DNA of 21,076 nucleotides from DASXTS01 sp036402215 (GCA_036402215.1 DASWTI010000281.1:1-21076); one strand, 5' to 3'. Shown: positions 1 through 6,619, counted from the stretch's first letter. Numbers and translations: made by a program. Notes: generated by a model not told the origin, from the sequence alone.

Positions 1-129
1 GAGCGCGCCCGGGCCGGCGGCGTCGGCGCCGTCCACCGCCACCGCGCCACGCCGGGGCACGGCGGCGCGCACCAGGTCGGCGAGCTCCGCCACCAGCAGC
101 GACGGGCTCACCGGCCGGAACGCCGGCAC
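1..129 (-). CDS. Uridine kinase-like protein, N-terminal fragment
   Basis: This is the first 43 codons of a minus-strand gene that runs off the left edge. It starts with GTG at 129, directly after the stop codon of the small membrane protein (130-132), so the two are probably cotranscribed. The visible protein has a helical start (FRPVSPSLLVAELADLV) followed by a beta strand and loop, AVAVDGADAAGPGAL. That arrangement resembles the start of actinobacterial proteins annotated as uridine kinases, in which a P-loop follows a VDG strand. The loop here lacks the GKS/T of a Walker A motif, so the kinase label is weak. No strong ribosome binding site precedes the GTG, which fits translational coupling. 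The assignment rests on 43 residues only. Confidence 0.5.
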   Translation of the reverse strand, partial: MPAFRPVSPSLLVAELADLVRAAVPRRGAVAVDGADAAGPGAL

Positions 130-300
130 CTAGCGCAGCTCGCGCCGGTCGCCGCGACCCATGACGGCGTTCGCCACCACCACGCCGCCCAGCACCACGG
201 CGCCGATCACCAGCACCCAGGTGAGCGCCTTCACCACAGCGCCGACCACCATGAACGCGACCCACACGAGCGCCAGCGCGCCCAGCACCTTCCACCACAT
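130..300 (-). CDS. Small membrane protein, 56 aa
   Basis: The ATG at 300 opens a 56-residue reading frame beginning MWWKVLGALALVWVAFMVVG and ending in a charged tail (GRGDRRELR). Residues about 5-45 are almost entirely hydrophobic and could form two short membrane helices or one hairpin. Its stop codon abuts the GTG of the uridine-kinase-like gene, so the two form a pair on the minus strand. It is divergent from the cobalamin-binding-protein gene, with 71 bp between the starts. Short proteins of this composition are common in actinobacteria and have no known function. The hydrophobic pattern, the clean start and stop, and the tight coupling argue that it is real. The opposite-strand frame covering it is proline/arginine-rich nonsense. 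Confidence 0.6.
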   Translation of the reverse strand: MWWKVLGALALVWVAFMVVGAVVKALTWVLVIGAVVLGGVVVANAVMGRGDRRELR

Positions 301-371
301 ACCTCAGGTGTACCCCACCCGCAGCGCCGGTGGAGTGGCAGCGGCGGCGGGAACGCGGTTCGCTGTAGGCG

Positions 372-1286
372 ATGCGCATCGTCTCCCTGCTCCCGGCGGC
401 CACCGACCTGGTGGCGACCCTCGGCCTGCTGCCCTCCCTGGTCGGCCGCACCCACGAGTGCGACTGGCCGGCGGGGGAGACCGGCGACATCCCGGTGGTC
501 ACCGCGGCCACCCTGGACACCGGGCGGATGACCAGCCGGGAGATCTCCGACGCGGTGGGCGGCGCCGCGCACCGCGGCTCGGCGCTCTACGCGCTGGACA
601 CCGGGCTGCTCGCCGAGCTGGCGCCCGACGTGGTGCTCACCCAGGACCTGTGCGACGTGTGCGCGGTGTCCTACCGGCAGGTGTCCGAGGCGGTCGGCGT
701 GCTCGACGGCGACGGCCCGCTCGTGGTGAACCTGCGGCCGCGCAACCTCGACGACGTGCTCGGCTCGGTGCGCCAGGTGGCGGACGTGCTCGGCGTGCCG
801 GACACCGGCCGGGAGCGGGTGGCCGCGCTGCGCGCCCGGCTCGACGAGGTGCGTGCCCGGGTGGCCGGCCTGCCCAGCCCGAAGGTCGCGGCCATCGAGT
901 GGCTGGACCCGCCGTGGCCCGCCGGGCACTGGGTGCCCGACCAGATCGCCGCCGCCGGGGGAACGGCGCTGCTCGCCCCGTCCGGCGCGCACACCACGTC
1001 GACCACCTGGTCCGAGGTCGCGTCCGCCGGGCCTGAGGTGGTGCTGTTCATGCCGTGCGGCTTCCCGCCGCGGCGCACCGTGGCCGAGCTGGGCGCCCGC
1101 GCGGACCGGCCGTGGGCGGAGCTGCCAGCCGTCGAGGCGGTCTGGGTGCTCGACGGCCCGGCGCACTTCAACCGCCCCGGCCCGCGCCTGGTGCGCGGCG
1201 TCGAGGTGCTCGCCGAGGTGCTGCACGGCGTGGGCGACGGCCTGGACGCCGGCGAGGCCCAGCGCGTCGCCGGCCGCCTCGGCTGA
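372..1286 (+). CDS. Cobalamin-binding protein, BtuF-like
   Basis: This 304-aa protein belongs to the periplasmic-binding-protein fold of the BtuF/cobalamin-binding group (COG0614). The landmarks are the N-terminal MRIVSLLPAATDLV strand-loop, LVGRTHECDWP (residues 23-33), LTQDLCDVCAVS in the middle of the N-lobe, and EWLDPPWPAGHWVPDQ in the second lobe. Unlike true BtuF it has no signal peptide or lipobox: the mature fold begins at residue 1. It may therefore act in the cytoplasm, or bind a tetrapyrrole-like ligand outside an ABC transport system. No permease or ATPase gene is adjacent. The start is the only sensible one, although the upstream AGG-like sequence is weak and close. The family is clear; the ligand is inferred from family naming. 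Confidence 0.85.
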   Translation: MRIVSLLPAATDLVATLGLLPSLVGRTHECDWPAGETGDIPVVTAATLDTGRMTSREISDAVGGAAHRGSALYALDTGLLAELAPDVVLTQDLCDVCAVSYRQVSEAVGVLDGDGPLVVNLRPRNLDDVLGSVRQVADVLGVPDTGRERVAALRARLDEVRARVAGLPSPKVAAIEWLDPPWPAGHWVPDQIAAAGGTALLAPSGAHTTSTTWSEVASAGPEVVLFMPCGFPPRRTVAELGARADRPWAELPAVEAVWVLDGPAHFNRPGPRLVRGVEVLAEVLHGVGDGLDAGEAQRVAGRLG

Positions 1287-1296
1287 GCCCATTCCG

Positions 1297-1348
1297 CGTC
1301 GCCGCGGCGACGACCGGCCTATCTCACGTCGCCGCGGCCCCGGTCGTC
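1297..1348 (+). terminator. Terminator-like palindromes after the cobalamin-binding-protein gene
   Basis: A perfect 16-bp palindrome, CGTCGCCGCGGCGACG (1297-1312), begins 11 bp after the stop codon. A second pair of 9-bp arms, GACGACCGG (1309-1317) and CCGGTCGTC (1340-1348), overlaps it and could form an alternative hairpin. There is no T-tract, which is usual for actinobacterial terminators. Confidence 0.4.
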
Positions 1349-1612
1349 CCTCCCAAGCCTCGTGTCCGGTTCCACCCCTGTGCGTACCGCCGCCGATCAT
1401 GGTTCTGCTCGCTGCCCGCGGCCGTGCCCCGATCTGGACGCCACCGATCGGTAAGTAAGTACCGCCGTGCGGTCCCCCGGCCGTGCGTCCCCGGTTCCCC
1501 GCCCAGGTTGCGGCCACCCGTCGCCTGTGGCTGTGGCTGTGTCGCCCGGAGCAGGTGGCGGCTGGCCACGACCCTGCGCGGCCTCGAAGGCGCGTCGCGC
1601 ACCCGGGCGCAC

Positions 1613-1664
1613 GGGGCGAATGGACCATGTGCCCCGCCAGGTGGGGTAGTGGTCCGTTCGCCCC
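1613..1664. repeat. Palindromic intergenic repeat, copy 1
   Basis: The outer arms GGGGCGAATGGACCA (1613-1627) and TGGTCCGTTCGCCCC (1650-1664) pair at 14 of 15 positions. They enclose a smaller inverted pair, CCCC/GGGG (within 1632-1645), around GCCAGGT. A related copy lies in inverted orientation at 3167-3217. The structure is that of a REP- or MITE-like palindromic element. It lies about 95 bp upstream of the alpha/beta hydrolase start. Confidence 0.65.
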
Positions 1665-1758
1665 CGGAGGAGCCGGCTGGTGTGTGGGTGACGGAGGGCC
1701 TCGCGGCCCTCCTCCGCGCCGTTGACCTCGAGGTGGGCCGCTCTGGGAGGCTGTGGGC

Positions 1759-2703
1759 ATGGAGACCATGCGGGTGGCGGTGGACGGCGGGACGCTCTCG
1801 GTGCTGCGCTTCGGCTCAGGGCCGCGGGTGGTGCTCGCGGCGCACGGCATCACGGGCAACGGCATGTCGTTCGCCACGGTCGCCGGCCGGCTGCCTGCCG
1901 ACTGGACCCTGCTGGCGGTGGACCTCCGCGGTCGCGGCCTCAGTTCCGGCCTGGCGGGGGAGGGCGGCCTGGCGGCCCACGCCCGCGACCTCCACGCCGT
2001 CGCCGCCACCGTCGGTGCCCCTGTCGTGCTGACCGGTCACTCCATGGGCGCGTACATCGCCCTGCTGGCCGCCGCCGAACGCCCCGACCTCTACTCCCGC
2101 CTGATCCTCATCGACGGCGGCCTGCCGCTGCCGGTGCCACCGGGGGCGGATCTCGACCAGGTGCTCGCCGCCACCCTCGGCCCCGCGCTGGAACGCCTCG
2201 GCCGGACCTTCGAGTCGGCGGACGCCTACGTGGACTTCTTCCGTGCCCACCCCGCCCTCGGCCCCCACTGGAACCCCGACATCGAGGCCTACGTCCGCCA
2301 CGACACCCAACCCGCAGAAGGTGCCGCCCCCGAGGACGTCCCCGCCGCCGATCGCGTTCCCGGCGTGAGCCTCGGTGGTGCTTCCGGCGCCGTGCGCCCC
2401 CGGGCCCAGGCCCCCGCCGTCCGCGCCGACGGCCACGACCTGCTCACCGCCGTCGATGCCTTCGCCGACGCCCTGCGCGCGCTACCCGTGCCGACGTTGC
2501 TGCTGACCGCGACCGCCGGCATGTTCGGTGACCCACCAGGCTTCATCCCCGAGCACCTCGTGGCGACCTGGCAGGCCCACGCCCCCGCCCTCCGCGCCGA
2601 ACTGGTGCCGGACACCAACCACTACACGATCATCCTGACCCCCACCGCCGCCGCCGCGGTGGCAGAGCGCATCACCGACCCGAACACCTGGCCGGCTCCC
2701 TGA
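1759..2703 (+). CDS. Alpha/beta hydrolase
   Basis: This 314-aa alpha/beta hydrolase-fold protein has the oxyanion-region motif HGITGNG (from H29), the nucleophile elbow GHSMGA (Ser95), and a C-terminal PDTNHYT carrying the catalytic His (about H288). The AVDLRGRGLS segment (54-62) is the usual strand-loop preceding the elbow. Residues about 190-235 form a Pro/Ala/Gly/Arg-rich insert in the cap region with no obvious secondary structure. The ATG at 1759 is preferred because GGGAGG (1745-1750) lies 8 bases upstream; a GTG at 1753 would be too close to that site. The gene stands alone, with long gaps on both sides. The substrate cannot be inferred; esters, lactones or epoxides are all possible for this fold. 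Confidence 0.85.
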   Translation: METMRVAVDGGTLSVLRFGSGPRVVLAAHGITGNGMSFATVAGRLPADWTLLAVDLRGRGLSSGLAGEGGLAAHARDLHAVAATVGAPVVLTGHSMGAYIALLAAAERPDLYSRLILIDGGLPLPVPPGADLDQVLAATLGPALERLGRTFESADAYVDFFRAHPALGPHWNPDIEAYVRHDTQPAEGAAPEDVPAADRVPGVSLGGASGAVRPRAQAPAVRADGHDLLTAVDAFADALRALPVPTLLLTATAGMFGDPPGFIPEHLVATWQAHAPALRAELVPDTNHYTIILTPTAAAAVAERITDPNTWPAP

Positions 2704-2805
2704 CGACGTCCCGGCGACACCGTCCCGCGCCCAACCGCAACGCTGCCCCGACCGAAGCCGTCGAATCGGCACCGCCCTGCCCGGCATGAGTATCTCCGTG
2801 CTGCC

Positions 2806-2823
2806 GAAGGGCGGCCGTCCTTC
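2806..2823. repeat. Short intergenic palindrome
   Basis: The sequence GAAGGGCGGCCGTCCTTC matches its own reverse complement at 16 of 18 positions. It lies about 100 bp after the hydrolase stop codon. It could be a transcription terminator or a member of a dispersed short palindrome family; nothing in the window decides between these. Confidence 0.35.
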
Positions 2824-3051
2824 TGGGCCACGTTCGTTCACAGTCATTCCCGGCCGCGCTTGGGCCGGACTCCCTGCTGTCGCGCTCACAACATCACCGA
2901 ACCTCGCCCTGAATTCCCGATCCACCCGGTCGCGGGCGTGATCGACCCTCAGACCTCCCGCCCTCGTGCCCTCACCACTGCGGTACAGCTGCCAGCCGAC
3001 TCGGGCCCAGCGGTCTCGTGCTCACCACCCACTGCCCGCCTGCGAGGAACC

Positions 3052-3084
3052 AGCTTGCCAATCAGCCCTTCTGCGTGAAGCTAT
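3052..3084 (+). repeat. Recombinase-type site A
   Basis: This is the first of three same-orientation copies of a 33-bp site (others at 4450 and 12769). Twenty-four of 33 positions are identical in all three, including the blocks CCAATCA, CTTC, GCG and AAGCTAT. Its ends form an imperfect inverted repeat (AGCTT at 3052-3056, AAGCT at 3078-3082). It lies about 250 bp beyond the 3' end of the recombinase gene and overlaps no tRNA. Its role as an att or core site is inferred. Confidence 0.6.
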
Positions 3085-3090
3085 CATTCG

Positions 3091-3114
3091 CCGAGCCGCC
3101 GAGCCGCCGAGCCG
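3091..3114. repeat. 8-bp tandem repeat
   Basis: The unit CCGAGCCG occurs three times head to tail, followed by a partial CCG, starting 6 bp after recombinase site A. It is probably a slippage product in GC-rich DNA. No equivalent array lies beside sites B or C. Confidence 0.55.
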
Positions 3115-3166
3115 CCGTTCTCGCGGCGGGAACGCCGCTTCCGCCGTGGTGTGCCCTCAACGCCTG

Positions 3167-3217
3167 GGGCCAGTGGACCCTGTCACCCACCCGGCGGGGC
3201 AAATGGTCCATTCGTTC
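3167..3217. repeat. Palindromic intergenic repeat, copy 2
   Basis: Read on the minus strand, this copy matches the element at 1613-1664: the block GAATGGACCAT, then TGCCCCGCC, then GGTGGG are shared, with about four mismatches over the first 33 positions. The outer arms extend to CCTGG (3163-3167) and CCAGG (3217-3221) and pair at about 14 of 19 positions. It lies between site A and the end of the recombinase gene, so it is inside the putative cassette. Confidence 0.6.
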
Positions 3218-3336
3218 CAGGTGTCCGGGAGCTGTGCGGTACGTGGATGGCCCTCTGGGCACGCCCTGGCTGTGGACGACCTCGGGACTGGCCGGGGTCG
3301 ACCAGCCGGCCCGCCGCCGCGGGGGAGGGGAGCGGC

Positions 3337-4443
3337 TCAGCCGGTGCGCTCGCCCGGGAGTGCGCGGCGGCGCTCGGCGATGCGTTGGAGGGGGTTGGGG
3401 CGAGTCACGGTGCGGCTGGAGCGCTCCTCGGCGGTGAGGAGGTCGCGGGTGTACACGTTGAACGCGGTGGAGTTCGCCACCCAGCCGCCGTGGCGGCGGA
3501 CGTCGCGTTCGTGGGCGCCCTGCTCGATGGACTCCATGGCGAAGCCGGCGCGCAGGGAGTGCGGGGTGATGTTCTCCGGCAGGTCCGCACGCCGTCGCAG
3601 GCGCCGCAGGATGAGGTTGACGGCGGTCACGCTGATGCGTTCGTCGTGCCCGCCGGCGACGGGGCGGATGCCGGCGATGTTGCCGCCCTTGTCGACGGGG
3701 CGGAAGAGCGGTCCGTGGTCGACGCCGCCCGAGCGGAGGAGCGCCGTCCAGGCGAACACGGCGCAGAGCGGGCACAGCGGGTCACGGCAGCGGCCGCCAC
3801 GGGGGGTTCCCCAGTGCGGCACGACGACGTGGCGCGGTGCCTTGTTCTCACCGCGGGACACGACGATCTCGTACCGCCGGTCGTCGACCTTGCGCACATC
3901 GTCGATGTTCAGCCGGGCGAGGGCGGCCCGCGTGGCGGCGACGGAGTACCCCACCAGCACGAGCGCGCGGTCGCGCAGCCCCTGCGCGGTGGCCGGGTCG
4001 CACGCCTCCACCAGCCGCTCCAGCTCCCGCGTCCTGGCCGGCGCGGACGCCTTCGGCTGCCACCCCGAGGCCAGCAGTTCCTCCTGGTACCCGCGGATCG
4101 CCGCCGCGGCCTGCACGCCGTCCGGCACCGTCTCGCCCGCCAGCCGGTGCCGGGCCCGCACGGCCGAGAGCGCCAGCCGGATGGTGGCCGGCGCGTACCC
4201 GCGGTGCGCCAGGTACCCGACGAACTCGGTGAGCGTCCCGGGCTCCGCCGGCAGGGCAGTGAGCCCCCGCAACCGTGTGCCGTCGTCGCCGCGCCCGCCG
4301 TAGTCCCCGCAGAACTGCTCGAACAGCGCCCAGTACCGCGCCCGGCTGGCGAGGGTCGACTCGGCTTCCTCGCCCTCCTCGGGCTGCCCGGTGCGTACCC
4401 CCTCGGCCCGCCGCAGGAGGTCGTCGACGTGATCCTTCTCCAT
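3337..4443 (-). CDS. Tyrosine site-specific recombinase/integrase
   Basis: This 368-aa protein has a SAM-like core-binding domain (about residues 30-130, with the typical GYAPATIRLALSAVRARHR helix) and a catalytic domain (about 140-345). Visible active-site residues are Lys201 in a beta hairpin (SRGENKAPR), His295 and Arg298 (PHSLRAGFA), Trp321 (RRHGGW, a Trp in the His/Trp position as in Cre) and the nucleophile Tyr331 (NVYTRD). The first arginine box is atypical: YSVAATRAALARL has Arg172 one residue off the usual place and no Glu. A CRDPLCPLC cluster (Cys219, 224, 227) could bind metal. The ATG at 4443 has a GGTAGG ribosome site 8 bases upstream; that leader overlaps recombinase site B. The gene is intact and is bracketed by sites A and B. 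Confidence 0.9.
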   Translation of the reverse strand: MEKDHVDDLLRRAEGVRTGQPEEGEEAESTLASRARYWALFEQFCGDYGGRGDDGTRLRGLTALPAEPGTLTEFVGYLAHRGYAPATIRLALSAVRARHRLAGETVPDGVQAAAAIRGYQEELLASGWQPKASAPARTRELERLVEACDPATAQGLRDRALVLVGYSVAATRAALARLNIDDVRKVDDRRYEIVVSRGENKAPRHVVVPHWGTPRGGRCRDPLCPLCAVFAWTALLRSGGVDHGPLFRPVDKGGNIAGIRPVAGGHDERISVTAVNLILRRLRRRADLPENITPHSLRAGFAMESIEQGAHERDVRRHGGWVANSTAFNVYTRDLLTAEERSSRTVTRPNPLQRIAERRRALPGERTG

Positions 4444-4449
4444 GGCGAT

Positions 4450-4482
4450 AGCCTACCAATCAATTCTTCTGCGGCAAGCTAT
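4450..4482 (+). repeat. Recombinase-type site B, in the recombinase leader
   Basis: This second copy of the 33-bp site is the most symmetric. ATAGCCTACC (4448-4457) and GGCAAGCTAT (4473-4482) pair at 8 of 10 positions around a 15-bp centre, giving about 35 bp in total, close to a loxP-sized core. It lies 7-39 bp upstream of the recombinase ATG and contains the gene's Shine-Dalgarno sequence. A TATAGC hexamer on the minus strand (4483-4478) could serve as a -10 box. Binding or recombination here would therefore affect recombinase expression (inference). Confidence 0.6.
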
Positions 4483-4575
4483 AGAGGGAATCGTGGCAGG
4501 AACTTCAGCCACATGTGAACCAGTTCGAAAGAGCAGCCTGGGCTGACGAGACGTTCACGGACGAGGTGCTCGCGG

Positions 4576-4630
4576 CTGAAGGCGCCTTTCAGTCGCTTCG
4601 GACGACTGAAGGCGCCTTTCAGTCACTTCG
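4576..4630. repeat. Tandem pair of GGCGCC palindromes, 30-bp period
   Basis: CTGAAGGCGCCTTTCAGTC followed by a CTTCG-ending tail occurs twice, beginning at 4576 and 4606, with one difference in the tail. Each copy is itself a near-palindrome centred on GGCGCC. No protein is encoded here. Confidence 0.7.
4581..4616 (-). terminator. Terminator-like hairpin after the LLM oxidoreductase
   Basis: GGCGCCTTTCAGTCG (4581-4595) and CGACTGAAGGCGCC (4603-4616) pair over 14 bp with one bulged T and a 7-base loop containing TTCG. The hairpin lies 54 bp beyond the stop codon of the LLM oxidoreductase on the minus strand. There is no T-tract. It would insulate that gene from the recombinase downstream. Confidence 0.5.
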
Positions 4631-4669
4631 ATCGCGGCCGGGCGGTGAGCGGGCCGGGCTGGGACGGGC

Positions 4670-5710
4670 TCAGGGGAGGAGCGACTGCACCTGCTCCAGG
4701 AGCTTGAGGCGGCCGGCGTGGTCGGGGGCCAGGGGCGTCACGGTCACCGTGGTGGCGCCGGCTTCCGAGAAGGCGGCGAGCTGGTCACGCACGAAGCCCT
4801 CGGGGCCGATCAGGGACACGGCGCGGGCCAGTTCCAGGGGCACGGCCTCGGCGGCCTCCTGCTTGCGGCCTTCGAGGTACAGGTCCTGGATGAGCTTGGC
4901 CTCGGCCTCGTAGCCGTAGCGGCAGGCGAGGTCGTTGTAGAAGTTCCGCCCGCGGGCGCCCATGCCGCCGATGTACAGCGCCATGGGGTGCCGCACCATC
5001 TGCAGCAGGGGCTCGGTGTCCTCTCCGATCGCCAGGGGCGCGGGCACGATGACGTCCAGCTCGCCGAGGGACGGGTCGCGGCGGGCGTGGCCCTCGGCGA
5101 GGGCGGCGCCCCAGACCTCGTGGGCGCGGCCGGGGTGGAAGAAGATCGGCTGCCAGCCCTCGGCGATCTCGGCGGCCAGCGCCACGTTCTTCGGCCCGAT
5201 GGCGGCGAGCGAGATGGGGATGCGCTCGCGCACCGGGTGGTTGATCAGCTTGAGCGGCTTGCCGAGCCCGGTGCCCTGGTCGGCCGGCAGCGGGATCGTG
5301 TAGTGCTTCCCGGCGTGCTCGACGCGCTCGCGGCGCCAGACCTGCCGGCAGATCTCGACGATCTCGCGGGTGCGGCCGATCGGCGCGTCGTAGCGCACGC
5401 CGTGGAAGCCCTCGATGACCTGTGGCCCGGACGCGCCGAGGCCGAGCATGAACCGGCCGTCGGAGACGTAGTCCAGGCCGGCGGCGGTCATGGCGGTGAG
5501 GGTGGGCGTGCGGGTGTAGATCTGCAGGATTCCCGAGGCGATCTGCATCCGCTCGGTGGTCGCGGCGATGAAGCCGAGCTGGCTGATCGCGTCGAACGAG
5601 TACGCCTCGGGCACGGTCACCAGGTCCAGCCCGGCCCGCTCCAGCTCGGCGAGCTCGGCCACGGTCTCGCGGAACCCGCCCGCGTAGCTCAGCGGCATGC
5701 CGATGCGCAT
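4670..5710 (-). CDS. LLM class F420-dependent oxidoreductase, Rv3520c-like
   Basis: This is a 346-aa luciferase-like (bacterial luciferase family) TIM-barrel oxidoreductase. The segment GLGASGPQVIEGFHG, followed by a TREIV-E-CRQVW helix, GLGKPLK and GPKNVALAAEIAEGW, matches the actinobacterial subgroup typified by mycobacterial Rv3520c, which is predicted to use coenzyme F420. The start at 5710 is supported by GGGAGG 4 bases upstream. The gene is transcribed divergently from the hotdog thioesterase, with a 155-bp gap, and ends before a strong hairpin. The substrate is unknown. F420 rather than FMN as cofactor is a family-level inference; no cofactor biosynthesis gene is nearby. Confidence 0.85.
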   Translation of the reverse strand: MRIGMPLSYAGGFRETVAELAELERAGLDLVTVPEAYSFDAISQLGFIAATTERMQIASGILQIYTRTPTLTAMTAAGLDYVSDGRFMLGLGASGPQVIEGFHGVRYDAPIGRTREIVEICRQVWRRERVEHAGKHYTIPLPADQGTGLGKPLKLINHPVRERIPISLAAIGPKNVALAAEIAEGWQPIFFHPGRAHEVWGAALAEGHARRDPSLGELDVIVPAPLAIGEDTEPLLQMVRHPMALYIGGMGARGRNFYNDLACRYGYEAEAKLIQDLYLEGRKQEAAEAVPLELARAVSLIGPEGFVRDQLAAFSEAGATTVTVTPLAPDHAGRLKLLEQVQSLLP

Positions 5711-5852
5711 CGTGCCTCCCAGTGCGTGCGGGGACCGGCGCGGAAACCGGTCAACGCCGACGGTTCACCGTACCGGTGCGCCGGCGGCGGCCGGACCTGT
5801 GACAACGGTGACATCGGCGGTGACGCCGATCGGGCCGTGCCGCGGTGCGGCG

Positions 5853-5865
5853 TAGCGTGCCGCCC
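5853..5865 (+). promoter_or_regulatory. Leaderless -10 box of the hotdog thioesterase
   Basis: TAGCGT (5853-5858) fits the actinobacterial TAnnnT -10 pattern and lies 7 bases before the ATG at 5866, so transcription would start at or next to the start codon. No Shine-Dalgarno sequence precedes the ATG, consistent with a leaderless mRNA. No clear -35 box is visible. Confidence 0.45.
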
Positions 5866-6612
5866 ATGAGCCAGCCGACGTCGCGGCCCGGGGACCCGGA
5901 CTTCCACCTGCTGCCCGGGTCCCGCGAGCTGGTGGACACGGTGCAGCTCGCGGACGACCTGCCGGACCGGCGCCGGGCCGCGGTGGCCCTCGGCGAGGCG
6001 CTGCGTGCGCTGACCGACGCGGCGGTGCGCACCGAGGTCCCGACCGAGGTGCTGTGGCGCACGGCCGAGGCGTTGCGCGCGCTGGAGCCGCCGCTCACCG
6101 CCCGGCTGCGCACGCGCGAGCAGATCCCGCTCACCGACGACCTGGTGGACGGGGTGCGCATGTACAGCCCGGCGGTCGGCCCGGGCAACCCGGTGGCGCC
6201 GCCGATGACCGTCGAGTACGTCGACGGCGGCGTGGTCGGCACCTGCACGCTCGGTCTCGCCTACGAGGGCCCGCCGATGTTCGGCCACGGCGGCGTGAGC
6301 GCGTTGCTGCTGGACCAGATCCTGGGGCACGCGGTGGCGGCGATCCGCGCGCCGGGCATGACGGTGGAGCTGACCACGAAGTACCGCCGCCCGGTGCCGC
6401 TGGAGACGCCGCTGCGGCTGTGGGCGACGGCGACCGTGGACGACAGCATGGTGATCCGGGCGCGCGGTGAGCTGTGCCGGGCGGACGCCCCGGAGGACCC
6501 GCTGGTCCTGGCCACGGCGCGGTTCGTGACGCTGCGGCCGGAGCAGGCGCTGCGCATCTTCGCCGCGGCGAAGCGCCCGGAGCGCATCGAGCCCGAGGCC
6601 GCCCACGACTGA
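5866..6612 (+). CDS. Hotdog-fold (PaaI-like) thioesterase
   Basis: This 248-aa protein has a C-terminal hotdog domain at about residues 110-225. The segment MFGHGGVSALLLDQILGHA is the characteristic HGG loop plus central helix of the 4HBT/PaaI group, and VELTTKYRRPVPLETPL is the following strand pair. The long N-terminal region (1-105) is helical and is seen in larger actinobacterial members. The ATG at 5866 is preferred to an upstream GTG because a -10-like TAGCGT lies 7 bases before it. It probably hydrolyses an acyl-CoA, acting in the cytoplasm; the substrate is not evident. It shares the intergenic region with the divergent LLM oxidoreductase and is convergent with the aldo-keto reductase, only 7 bp apart. 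Confidence 0.8.
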   Translation: MSQPTSRPGDPDFHLLPGSRELVDTVQLADDLPDRRRAAVALGEALRALTDAAVRTEVPTEVLWRTAEALRALEPPLTARLRTREQIPLTDDLVDGVRMYSPAVGPGNPVAPPMTVEYVDGGVVGTCTLGLAYEGPPMFGHGGVSALLLDQILGHAVAAIRAPGMTVELTTKYRRPVPLETPLRLWATATVDDSMVIRARGELCRADAPEDPLVLATARFVTLRPEQALRIFAAAKRPERIEPEAAHD

Positions 6613-6619
6613 CGGCGGC

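Larger units (their letters stand above)
1287..1758. other. Gene-poor interval with palindromes
   Basis: I see no convincing gene in these 472 bases. The frames that remain open are arginine/proline-rich and lack ribosome binding sites. The interval holds a terminator-like palindrome just after the cobalamin-binding-protein gene (1297-1348), a short run of TGTGGC repeats near 1527-1545, and a ~52-bp palindromic element at 1613-1664 that recurs at 3167-3217. A good Shine-Dalgarno sequence (GGGAGG, 1745-1750) belongs to the alpha/beta hydrolase that follows. Confidence 0.6.
2704..3336. other. Gene-poor interval before the recombinase
   Basis: No convincing coding sequence is visible in these 633 bases on either strand. 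The interval holds a near-palindrome at 2806-2823, recombinase site A at 3052-3084, a 24-bp run of 8-bp repeats at 3091-3114, and the second copy of the palindromic element at 3167-3217. Reading frames here have unstructured composition and no ribosome binding sites. Stretches between about 2830 and 3060 are less G/C-biased than the flanking genes. Confidence 0.55.
3052..4482. mobile_element. Putative recombinase cassette bounded by sites A and B
   Basis: The tyrosine recombinase gene and one palindromic repeat copy are enclosed by two directly repeated 33-bp sites. Recombination between direct repeats would release a ~1.4-kb circle carrying the recombinase and leave one site behind. No transposase, excisionase, relaxase or phage structural gene lies inside. 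The boundaries are the repeats; the mobility is inferred and not shown by the sequence. Confidence 0.35.

Noticed and set aside
161..1036. Plus-strand open frame overlapping the small membrane protein and the cobalamin-binding-protein gene
   Set aside because: Composition is Thr/Pro-rich then Arg/Gly-rich without any domain, and it overlaps a clear family member in another frame.
3052..3084. Considered whether site A is a tRNA 3' end used as an integration site
   Set aside because: No tRNA cloverleaf or CCA-adjacent structure is present around sites A, B or C.
2966..4518. Long plus-strand frames opposite the recombinase
   Set aside because: They are antisense shadows caused by high G/C; the minus-strand frame has recognisable recombinase motifs.
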